From positions 1 to 14,825 of the forward strand of contig JAYZDB010000068.1 in assembly GCA_036338025.1 (NCBI GenBank): DNA of 14,825 nucleotides, given 5' to 3'. Both the position numbers and the translations under genes were made by a program. Shown here piece by piece: positions 6,061-12,366 of the stretch. The DNA is from JAYZDB01 sp036338025 (GTDB taxonomy: Bacteria; Planctomycetota; UBA1135; UBA2386). Each line of letters starts with the position of its first letter. Position 1 is the first letter of the stretch. The notes beneath the pieces are model-generated. The model was not told the origin of the DNA, ran no database searches, and worked only from the letters and a program-made list of their open reading frames with translations.

Positions 6061-7500
6061 TCAGTATGACCCACACGCCCCCGTGGCGCCACCGAGGATC
6101 GACAGCTTGACCTCGAAGCAGGCCTCTGTTTCCACTGTGATCCGGTGCGGGGCAGCGATCTCAATTCCCGGCACCCACAGGATTTCGTCATTGCCATCCA
6201 CCAAGATGGGCAGTCTATCCCGGTCATACCGCGGCACATGCCGGGCCTGCATGAACCGGCGCAATTCGACCGCGCCGGCGGCACCCAAGGGCCAGAACCG
6301 GTCGCCTGCCCGCCGGCACCGCAGTGCCCACGGTTCGGCAGCGTGTGCCGCGCGTACCAAGGCTCGTCGAGGGCCAGCTTCTTGGAGCGTGGGATTGAGC
6401 GGTGGGGAGGGGTGGAAGGACCGGCGGACACTCCACTCAGTAGTACCGAATGGCACCTCGACATCAGCCGCCAGTTCGATCGCCTGGGTTGGGGCGGTCC
6501 CGGCGAGATGCAAGTCGACCATCACGATGCCCTCGCGGGTTCGTTCCACCAGCAGCTCTGTCGGTCCGTGCACCCGCTTGCCGGCAGGCTGCGACCACAG
6601 CTTGACAATGCGCCGCTGGAAATCGAACGAGGGGCGCTGGCCGGCCGGGTGTAGTCGCGCGTGGATCTGGCAGATGGCCTCTTGCAGGAACGGAAGGTCT
6701 TGCTCGGCTGGTGCCTCCAGCTCGAGTTCGCACCGCCAATTCGTCGGGTAGCTGGCGTTGGATTCGAGCAACTCGGTTGCTTCGGCTTCGAGAATGTCGT
6801 TGGCTCGCCGAGCGGTCTCGGCCAATTCCATCAGCGACAGGTCCAGCCGACTGCCGAGGCCTTCACGCAGGTCGGGGATGAACTCGTGGCGCAGCTGATT
6901 GCGGGCATACGACAGGTCTTGGTTGGTCGGGTCTTCGAAGGCAGTCAGACCGCTCGCCTCGAGTAGATCGATAATCGTCGATTGCCGGGTTCGGATCATC
7001 GGTCGGAGGACGGTGATCCCAGTGGCCAGGGGGCGGGCCTCGGGGATGCCAGCCAGACCACGTGGACCAGTGCCGCGCATCATGCGGAACAGCACCGTCT
7101 CCATGTCGTCATCGGCGTGGTGGGCAGTCAGCACCAAGCCTGCTCCCAGGTCACGAGCCATCCCGACCAGTGCCTCGTAGCGGGCGTTGCGCAGGGCATC
7201 CTCACTGGTCCCGATATCACCGAGCCGGGTCGATACGAATGGCAGTTCGAGTTGGTCGGCGAGCGCGCTGACATGGGCGGCTGCCGCCGAACTCAAGTGA
7301 TGTACCCCGTGGTCGACGTGGCCGATCACCAGGTCCTTGTCCAGCTCTTGGCGGCGCGCCATCTGGGACAGTAGCCAGGCGAGCACGGTCGAATCCCGGC
7401 CGCCCGACACCGCCACCAAGATCGGCCCGTCGTAGGAATGGGCCTTGTGCCGGTCGAGGCAGCTTTGGATTGCTTGCAATTGTTGGTTGAGGACGCGCAT
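6061..7500 (-). CDS. tilS: tRNA(Ile)-lysidine synthase
   Basis: TilS attaches lysine to C34 of the CAU-anticodon tRNA-Ile using ATP, so that the tRNA reads AUA; it is normally essential. The PP-loop SGGRDST (residues 32-38) lies in an N-terminal N-type ATP pyrophosphatase domain. It is followed by HVDHGVHH, the family motif LTAHHADDDMETVLFRMMRGTGPRGLAGIP, cited here as positions within about 120-160, and later DPTNQDLSYARNQLRH. The C-terminal domain shows CRRAGDRFWPLG, LRRFMQARHVPR and LPILVDGNDEILWVPG. The frame stays open upstream to 7596, but those 32 residues are Arg/Gly/Pro-rich, unlike TilS. Starting at the ATG of 7498-7500 gives MRVLNQQLQ and a 479-residue protein of normal size. No Shine-Dalgarno sequence precedes it; a TATACC box lies 18 nt upstream. 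It is divergent from gap and appears to lead the minus-strand block. Confidence 0.93.
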   Translation of the reverse strand: MRVLNQQLQAIQSCLDRHKAHSYDGPILVAVSGGRDSTVLAWLLSQMARRQELDKDLVIGHVDHGVHHLSSAAAAHVSALADQLELPFVSTRLGDIGTSEDALRNARYEALVGMARDLGAGLVLTAHHADDDMETVLFRMMRGTGPRGLAGIPEARPLATGITVLRPMIRTRQSTIIDLLEASGLTAFEDPTNQDLSYARNQLRHEFIPDLREGLGSRLDLSLMELAETARRANDILEAEATELLESNASYPTNWRCELELEAPAEQDLPFLQEAICQIHARLHPAGQRPSFDFQRRIVKLWSQPAGKRVHGPTELLVERTREGIVMVDLHLAGTAPTQAIELAADVEVPFGTTEWSVRRSFHPSPPLNPTLQEAGPRRALVRAAHAAEPWALRCRRAGDRFWPLGAAGAVELRRFMQARHVPRYDRDRLPILVDGNDEILWVPGIEIAAPHRITVETEACFEVKLSILGGATGACGSY

Positions 7501-7518
7501 TGTGGGGCGGCACGGGCC

Positions 7519-7524
7519 GGTATA
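7519..7524 (-). promoter_or_regulatory. Possible -10 box for tilS
   Basis: The minus strand reads TATACC here, within GTCTATACCGG. It ends 18 nt before the tilS ATG, which would give a leader of about 10 nt. No clear -35 box is visible. The overlapping plus-strand reading TATAGA (7521-7526) could equally serve gap. This is a weak call in a GC-rich genome. Confidence 0.2.
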
Positions 7525-7555
7525 GACTCCGCCCCGTTCGTATCCACGTGGTGGA

Positions 7556-7580
7556 AGAGAACCGGGCCGCCAGGTTCTCT
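7556..7580. promoter_or_regulatory. Perfect 8-bp inverted repeat in the divergent tilS-gap region
   Basis: AGAGAACC (7556-7563) and GGTTCTCT (7573-7580) are exact reverse complements separated by 9 nt. They lie 50 nt before the gap ATG and 56 nt from the tilS ATG. The palindromes CCACGTGG (7544-7551) and CGCGGCCGCG (7581-7590) flank them on both sides. The arrangement fits an operator for a dimeric regulator of gap-pgk, or a hairpin in the gap leader. No T-run follows. The dyad is seen; the function is inferred. Confidence 0.4.
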
Positions 7581-7629
7581 CGCGGCCGCGACACACTCAA
7601 GAACACGAATAGCTGGAGTTTACACCCTC

Positions 7630-8637
7630 ATGGCGATCAGGGTAGCGATCAATGGTTTCGGCCGCATTGGCCGGCTGGTCTTTCGGGTCCTGCAAGAACG
7701 CGATGGCTACGACGTCATCGCCATCAATGACCTGGCGCCGGCCAGTTCCTTGGCCCACCTTCTGAAGTACGACACAGTGCACGGACGGTATCCTGGGACG
7801 GTCGAGGCTGGCGACGGCACGATCATGGTCGATGGCGAGGCCGTCCAGGTATGCTCCGAGCGCGATCCTGGCGACTTGCCGTGGGAGCAACTCGGCATCG
7901 ACTTTGTCGTCGAGTCCACGGGCTTCTTTGCGACCCAGGAACTGTGCATGAAGCATGTCACTGCCGGTGCCAAGAAGGTCCTGCTGACCGTGCCGCCGAA
8001 GGGGGACATCGACGCGATGATCGTGATGGGCGTCAACGAGGATCAGCTCAGTGCCGAGCACAAGGTGATCTCCAACGCGTCCTGCACTACCAACTGCCTG
8101 GCGCCGATTGCCAAGGTGCTCCACGAGGCCTTTGGGATCGAGAGCGGTCTGATGACCACCGTGCATGCGTTTACTAACGATCAGCGCATCGCCGACATGA
8201 TCCACAGTGACATGCGCCGGGCGAGAGCCGGCGCTTCCAACATCATTCCGACAACCACCGGTGCGGCCCGGGCTGTCGGTAAGGTGATACCATCGTTGAA
8301 CGGCAAGCTCGATGGGTTCGCCCTGCGCGTGCCGGTGCCGGATGGTTCGGTGGTGGATCTGGTCGCCAACTTGTCCAAGCCGGCCAGCAAGGAGGACATC
8401 AACGCTGCCCTGAAGGCTGCCGCCGAGGGTCCGATGAAGGGGGTTCTCTGCTACACCGAGGATCCGATCGTGTCCTCCGACATCGTCCACGACCCGCACA
8501 GTTCAGTCGTCGATGGTCTCTCGACCATGTCGATGGATGGTGGTAAGCAGGTCAAGATCGTCAGTTGGTACGACAATGAGTGGGGTTACAGCAACCGCGT
8601 CGTCGACCTCCTCACGAAGGCCCACAACCTCGGCTAG
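7630..8637 (+). CDS. gap: Glyceraldehyde-3-phosphate dehydrogenase, type I (NAD-dependent)
   Basis: The enzyme oxidatively phosphorylates glyceraldehyde 3-phosphate to 1,3-bisphosphoglycerate in glycolysis and works in reverse in gluconeogenesis. The frame is open further upstream, but the ATG at 7630 gives the standard MAIRVAINGFGRIGRLVFR start and a 335-residue protein. GGAG at 7615-7618, 11 nt before, is an acceptable ribosome binding site. The Rossmann motif NGFGRIG is at 8-14. Asp34 (AIND) at the end of the second strand favours NAD over NADP. Catalytic Cys152 lies in SNASCTTNCLAP and His179 in TTVHAFTND. The C-terminus has SWYDNEWGYSNRV. The usual SAP of the 'KKVLISAP' stretch reads TVP here, a mild deviation. 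pgk follows after 29 nt, so the two form a glycolytic pair. Confidence 0.97.
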   Translation: MAIRVAINGFGRIGRLVFRVLQERDGYDVIAINDLAPASSLAHLLKYDTVHGRYPGTVEAGDGTIMVDGEAVQVCSERDPGDLPWEQLGIDFVVESTGFFATQELCMKHVTAGAKKVLLTVPPKGDIDAMIVMGVNEDQLSAEHKVISNASCTTNCLAPIAKVLHEAFGIESGLMTTVHAFTNDQRIADMIHSDMRRARAGASNIIPTTTGAARAVGKVIPSLNGKLDGFALRVPVPDGSVVDLVANLSKPASKEDINAALKAAAEGPMKGVLCYTEDPIVSSDIVHDPHSSVVDGLSTMSMDGGKQVKIVSWYDNEWGYSNRVVDLLTKAHNLG

Positions 8638-8666
8638 ATCGCCGGGAATCGCAAAGTTAGAGCATC

Positions 8667-9842
8667 ATGGCGAAGACGCTGACGGAGATGGATCTCCGCG
8701 ACAAGCGGGTCTTGGTTCGCGTTGACTTCAACGTTCCGCTCGACGCCGACCGGGCTGTTACCAGTGACGCGCGGATCCGGGCTGCCGCCCCGACCATCGA
8801 GGCGATCCTGGCGGCTGGTGGCCGGCCGGTGTTGATGTCGCACATGGGCCGCCCGAAAGGTCAGGTCATCGAGGAGCTGCGCCTCAAGCCGGCGGGTCAG
8901 CGGCTCGGCGAGGTGATCGAAGCACCGGTGCGCTACTCCGACACCTGCGTGGGGGATGCAGCCGTCGATGCGTCCAAGGCGCTGGAGGCCGGTGAGGTCC
9001 TGATGGTCGAGAATCTGCGCTTCCACGCCGAGGAGACCGCTGGTGAGGATCATTTCGCAGCGCAGCTTGCGCAATTGGGTGACGTCTATGTCAACGATGC
9101 TTTCGGCACTGCTCACCGTGCGCACGCCAGCGTAGCCGGGGTACCGAAGTACCTGCCTGGTTGTGTCGGCTTGTTGATGGCCCGGGAGTTGGCAGCCTTC
9201 GATCGGGTCCTGACTGCCCCTGACCGTCCGCTGCTGGCGATTCTCGGTGGCGCCAAGGTCAGCGACAAACTGCCGTTGATCAGCAACCTGCTCGACCGGG
9301 TCGACCAGATCCTGATCGGTGGTGCGATGGCATACACCTTCCAAAAGCAGGCTGGACTCAGCATTGGCACGTCTATGTGTGAGGACGATCTGATCGATTC
9401 TGCCGCCGAGGCGCGGGCCGCTGCGGAGAACAAGGGGGTCGAATTGCTGCTGCCGATCGATCACATCTGCGCCGCCGAGTTCAAGGCTGATGCGGCGGCT
9501 TCCACCCACGGTCCGGAGATTCCGGCTGGACTGATGGCCTTGGATATCGGTCCCGAAACAGTGCAGCGTTATTGCCAGGCGATCGCTGGTGCCAAGACGG
9601 TGATCTGGAATGGGCCGATGGGCGTGTTTGAAATGCCGGCTTTCCGCGCTGGCACGCAGGCTATCGCCCAGGCGGTCGCGGACAGCGATGCCTGGACCCT
9701 GGTAGGTGGCGGAGATTCGGTGGCGGCCGCCGAACTGTTGGGGATCACGGACCGGATGGGGCACGTCTCGACCGGTGGCGGTGCGAGTCTCGAACTTCTC
9801 GAGGGCAAGGTCTTGCCAGGGATCGCCGCGCTGGAGAGCTAG
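8667..9842 (+). CDS. pgk: Phosphoglycerate kinase
   Basis: Pgk transfers the acyl phosphate of 1,3-bisphosphoglycerate to ADP, the first ATP-forming step of glycolysis, using the product of the neighbouring gap gene. The protein is 391 residues, the usual bacterial length of about 390-400. Motifs appear in order: RVDFNVP (18-24), HMGRPKG (59-65), ENLRFHAEE (115-123), NDAFGTAHRAHAS (143-155), GGAKVSDK (194-201), GGAMAYTF (218-225), NGPMGVFE (315-322), GGGDSVAA (347-354) and STGGGASLELLEGK (368-381). Both lobes, the substrate-binding Arg/His residues and the nucleotide-binding glycine motifs are intact. The ATG at 8667 is the first in frame. Its ribosome binding site is poor (GTTAGAG), suggesting expression partly by read-through from gap. 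Confidence 0.97.
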   Translation: MAKTLTEMDLRDKRVLVRVDFNVPLDADRAVTSDARIRAAAPTIEAILAAGGRPVLMSHMGRPKGQVIEELRLKPAGQRLGEVIEAPVRYSDTCVGDAAVDASKALEAGEVLMVENLRFHAEETAGEDHFAAQLAQLGDVYVNDAFGTAHRAHASVAGVPKYLPGCVGLLMARELAAFDRVLTAPDRPLLAILGGAKVSDKLPLISNLLDRVDQILIGGAMAYTFQKQAGLSIGTSMCEDDLIDSAAEARAAAENKGVELLLPIDHICAAEFKADAAASTHGPEIPAGLMALDIGPETVQRYCQAIAGAKTVIWNGPMGVFEMPAFRAGTQAIAQAVADSDAWTLVGGGDSVAAAELLGITDRMGHVSTGGGASLELLEGKVLPGIAALES

Positions 9843-9870
9843 CGGGCTCCGGGCGGGGTCCAAGCCATCG

Positions 9871-9894
9871 CCAGGGAATGTGACTTTGCCCTGG
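9871..9894. repeat. Inverted repeat between pgk and the symporter gene
   Basis: CCAGGG (9871-9876) and CCCTGG (9889-9894) are exact reverse complements around a 12-nt loop, in the 86-bp spacer after pgk. The stem is GC-rich, but only TTCC follows instead of a T-run, so an efficient intrinsic terminator is doubtful. It may be an operator, or a hairpin protecting the gap-pgk mRNA end. Confidence 0.3.
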
Positions 9895-9928
9895 TTCCAC
9901 CTGCGAACCTCGTTTGGAATGCGCCGAC

Positions 9929-11443
9929 ATGCTTGCTGCGTTCAGCACCATCGACTGGGCGATCGTCGCCGTCTACATCGCTGTTTCAGTGGCCATCGGA
10001 CTGCTGGCGAACCGGGTCATTTCGGGGATCAGCGGCTACCTGGTCGCGGGTCGCAGCCTGGGTACAGCCCTTTCGATCGCCACCATGACGGGCTCCGAGC
10101 TCGGCTTGATCACAGTGATGTACCAGGCCCAGAAGGGCTACGTCGATGGCTTCAAGGCGCTGCACATCGGTTTGGTGGCAGGTGTTGTGACCCTGCTGGT
10201 CGGCCTGACAGGGTTTGTGGTGGTGCGGCTTCGCCGGGCTGGTGTCATGACCATCCCCGAGTACTACGAACTGCGCTTTGGTCGACGCACCCGGATCCTG
10301 GGAGGCGTGTTGCTGGCGCTGGGCGGGATCTTGAACATGGGGCTGTTCCTGCAGGTCGGGAGCCAGTTCGTGGTCGCGGTCACCGGGTTGGATGCTGGCG
10401 GCACGACCCTGAAGTTGGTGATGACCGGCTTGCTCGTGCTGGTGCTGTTCTACACCGTGCTGGGTGGGATGGTGTCGGTGGTCTTGACCGACTACGTGCA
10501 GTTCGTGGTGCTGTCGGTCGGGCTGGTGTTCATGGTCTGGTTGGTGATCTCCAAGCTTGGTATGGACAACATCGTGCAAGTCTGGCGCGACAGGACCGAT
10601 ATCGAGGCCTTCGACCCCATCACGGGCCACGGACCGGCCTACATCTCCTGGCAGGCGGTGATTGGTTTTGTCAGTTGCGCGATCTGGCCGACGGCGGTGA
10701 CCCGCGCCTTGTCGGCGCGCGACGAGACGGTGGTGCGGCGGCAGTACCTGTTTTCCTCGGTGTCGTTCATGATCCGCTTCCTGGTCCCATGCTTCATGGG
10801 GGTCTGCGCCTACGTGTACCTCACCGGAGCGGGCGCCGTGTTGGCCAGTGACGGTGGCTTTGCGCACGCTGGCGTCGACTACGGCAGCATCCAGGCCTTC
10901 CCGGTCATGCTGCGCGAGATCCTCCCGATCGGAGTCCTCGGCTTGATCACCGCAGCGATGCTGGCGGCCTTCATGTCGACCCACGATAGCTACCTCTTGT
11001 GCTGGTCGTCGGTGATCGCGCGGGACGTCATCGCGCCGCTCCATCCAAGAGGCCAGGAGCAAGGCCGGCAGTTGCTCTGGACTCGCATCGGCATCGTCGT
11101 GATCGGCTTGTGGGTGCTGGGTTTTGGGATCTTCTACACCCCGGGGCAAGATGTCTGGGATTACCTCGGGATCACCGGCGCGATCTACTTTACCGGCGCG
11201 GTGTCGGTGCTGACGTTTGGGCTGTACTGGCGCCGCGCCAGCTCGACCGGGGCGGTCGCGGCCTTGGTCGCTGGCTTTAGCGCCCTGTTGGGTTTGACGC
11301 CGATCAAGACTAGCGTCGGGCTCGCGGACGTCGGGGCGGAGGTCGTGGGGCTCGGCACGCTCGGGTTGTCGATGCTGGCGATGGTCGTCGGCTCCCTGCT
11401 GTTTCCAGATGCTCAAACGCGGGAGCCAGGAGGCGCTGTCTGA
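9929..11443 (+). CDS. Sodium:solute symporter (SSS family), substrate unknown
   Basis: SSS transporters use the sodium gradient to import solutes such as sugars, amino acids, carboxylates or vitamins across the inner membrane. The 504-residue protein is hydrophobic throughout, with about 13 membrane helices by eye. Family features are an early SGYLVAGRSLG loop after helix 1, GVMTIPEYYELRFG between early helices, LTDYVQFVVL in the middle, and the helix ending AAFMSTHDSYLLCWSSVIARDV. That last segment corresponds to the Ser-containing sodium-site helix of the LeuT-fold members. I chose the ATG at 9929, with GGAA at 9916-9919 spaced 9 nt. A TTG at 9914 in the same frame would only add five residues. 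The stop overlaps the ATG of a small membrane protein gene. I cannot assign the substrate; acs lies about 2.4 kb downstream, but nothing ties the two. Confidence 0.92.
   Translation: MLAAFSTIDWAIVAVYIAVSVAIGLLANRVISGISGYLVAGRSLGTALSIATMTGSELGLITVMYQAQKGYVDGFKALHIGLVAGVVTLLVGLTGFVVVRLRRAGVMTIPEYYELRFGRRTRILGGVLLALGGILNMGLFLQVGSQFVVAVTGLDAGGTTLKLVMTGLLVLVLFYTVLGGMVSVVLTDYVQFVVLSVGLVFMVWLVISKLGMDNIVQVWRDRTDIEAFDPITGHGPAYISWQAVIGFVSCAIWPTAVTRALSARDETVVRRQYLFSSVSFMIRFLVPCFMGVCAYVYLTGAGAVLASDGGFAHAGVDYGSIQAFPVMLREILPIGVLGLITAAMLAAFMSTHDSYLLCWSSVIARDVIAPLHPRGQEQGRQLLWTRIGIVVIGLWVLGFGIFYTPGQDVWDYLGITGAIYFTGAVSVLTFGLYWRRASSTGAVAALVAGFSALLGLTPIKTSVGLADVGAEVVGLGTLGLSMLAMVVGSLLFPDAQTREPGGAV
11428..11433 (+). 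promoter_or_regulatory. Strong ribosome binding site inside the symporter gene end
   Basis: AGGAGG, 9 nt before the ATG at 11443, is the best Shine-Dalgarno match in the window. It lies within the last codons of the symporter gene. It supports translation of the small downstream protein, probably coupled to the symporter. Confidence 0.7.
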
Positions 11444-11604
11444 TGGACTGGGTGAGCTTTTGGAAGTACGTCTTGTTCGGGGCTGTCGGAGTCTTCGCGC
11501 TGATGAGCCTGTGGGTCATCGTGGCTGGATTCGGGGACATCCAACGGATGTTCGGCGAGTTGAGGAGACAGCGGGATTCCCACACCGAAGACGACGTGCA
11601 ATGA
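11443..11604 (+). CDS. Small one-TM protein coupled to the symporter (putative symporter small accessory subunit)
   Basis: The ATG at 11443-11445 overlaps the symporter stop (TGA, 11441-11443) by one base and has a near-perfect AGGAGG 9 nt upstream. The 53-residue product begins MDWVSFWKYVLFG and has one hydrophobic helix, about residues 10-30 (VLFGAVGVFALMSLWVIVAGF). A charged cytoplasmic-type tail follows (ELRRQRDSHTEDDVQ). Several SSS symporters are paired with small membrane proteins, for example YjcH with ActP and YhdT with PanF, and short 'symporter small accessory proteins' are annotated in other bacteria. This protein resembles those in position and topology only; I do not recognise its sequence. 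The function is inferred: stability, assembly or regulation of the transporter. moaDE begins 7 nt after its stop. Confidence 0.75.
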   Translation: MDWVSFWKYVLFGAVGVFALMSLWVIVAGFGDIQRMFGELRRQRDSHTEDDVQ

Positions 11605-11611
11605 TGTCGAC

Positions 11612-12301
11612 GTGAAGATCACCGTCCGTTGTTTTGCCGTGGTTAGAGAATTGCTCGGAGACGATTCTCTCGAAGTCGAAGTAGCGGAGGGGACCACCGT
11701 CGAGGGATTGCAGGCCCTGTTGGCGGAAGGCGCTCCGGAACTGGCCCGGCTGCCGCTGGCCTATGCCGTAAACCAGGACTACGCCGAGGCCACCCAGCCG
11801 CTTGCCGATGGTGATGAGGTCGCGTTCATCCCGCCGATCTCGGGCGGTTCTTCGCGGGCGGATGTCTACCGGCTTGATTTTACCGAGCAGGCGATCGATC
11901 CGCGTCCGCTCGAACTGGAAGTCCGCAGCGATTGCGATGGCGCAGTGGTGACCTTCGCTGGGGTGACACGCAACCATAACGAGGGCGAGAAGGTCACGAC
12001 GCTACTCTATGAGTGCTACCAGCCGATGGCCCGCAAGGTGATGGGTCAGATCTTCGAGGCGGCGATCGAGCGCTTCGAGATCGGGCGTGCGCGGGTGGTG
12101 CATCGCCTGGGAGAAGTCCCGGTGGGCGAGACCTCGGTACTGGTGGTCGTGTCGTCAGCGCACCGAGGCCCGGCTTTCGAGGCATGCCGGTTCCTGATGG
12201 ACCGGCTGAAGGGCGAGGTGCCGATCTTCAAACGGGAGCAGTTGGCTGGGGAGGATGGCGAGACCCGCTGGGTAGGTGACTTGCCCTCCCGGCCCCTCTA
12301 G
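11612..12301 (+). CDS. Fused molybdopterin synthase, MoaD (small subunit) joined to MoaE (large subunit)
   Basis: Molybdopterin synthase adds two sulfurs to cyclic pyranopterin monophosphate in molybdenum-cofactor synthesis. Residues 1-79 are the ubiquitin-like MoaD part (CFAVVRELLG, YAVNQDYAEATQPLADGDEVAFIPPISGG), ending at Gly78-Gly79. Residues about 86-229 are MoaE: GVTRNHNEGEKV (117-128), the SSAHRGPAFEACRFLMDRLK stretch (181-200), and KREQL. Lys200 and Lys207 match the active-site lysines of E. coli MoaE. MoaD normally ends in Gly-Gly, whose carboxylate becomes the thiocarboxylate; here SSRADVY continues the chain. Mycobacterial MoaX has the same fusion and is reported to need cleavage after the Gly-Gly. 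The start is a GTG at 11612, 7 nt after the small protein's stop, without a Shine-Dalgarno sequence, so coupling is likely. No other cofactor genes are in the window. Confidence 0.92.
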   Translation: MKITVRCFAVVRELLGDDSLEVEVAEGTTVEGLQALLAEGAPELARLPLAYAVNQDYAEATQPLADGDEVAFIPPISGGSSRADVYRLDFTEQAIDPRPLELEVRSDCDGAVVTFAGVTRNHNEGEKVTTLLYECYQPMARKVMGQIFEAAIERFEIGRARVVHRLGEVPVGETSVLVVVSSAHRGPAFEACRFLMDRLKGEVPIFKREQLAGEDGETRWVGDLPSRPL

Positions 12302-12366
12302 ACGGTTGCCGCAAGTAAGAAACTCGAGAATGGAGCCCGGCCTGCCATTGCGGTACACCTCTGATC

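Noticed and set aside
5687..6751. Plus-strand open frame of 354 codons across the kinase start and the tilS end
   Set aside because: Ser/Arg-rich low-complexity product spanning two well-supported minus-strand genes; no motif and no ribosome binding site.
7501..7596. N-terminal extension of tilS
   Set aside because: The 32 extra residues are Arg/Gly/Pro-rich and cover the divergent promoter region; the ATG at 7500 gives the usual TilS length and N-terminus.
7438..7629. N-terminal extension of gap by 64 codons
   Set aside because: Would overlap the tilS start, has no family match, and the ATG at 7630 gives the standard GAPDH N-terminus with GGAG upstream.
7597..8499. Minus-strand open frame of 300 codons opposite gap
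   Set aside because: Lies fully inside gap apart from the leader, has no recognisable domain, and gap is certain.
8634..9863. Long minus-strand open frame (409 codons) opposite pgk
   Set aside because: It mirrors pgk almost exactly and its product is Arg/Gln/His/Asp-rich without any family motif; this is the expected shadow of GC-biased codons. pgk has complete motifs.
9986..11416. Minus-strand open frame of 476 codons opposite the symporter
   Set aside because: The product is extremely rich in His, Gln, Asp and Arg, the antisense image of a hydrophobic membrane protein. No start signal or motif.
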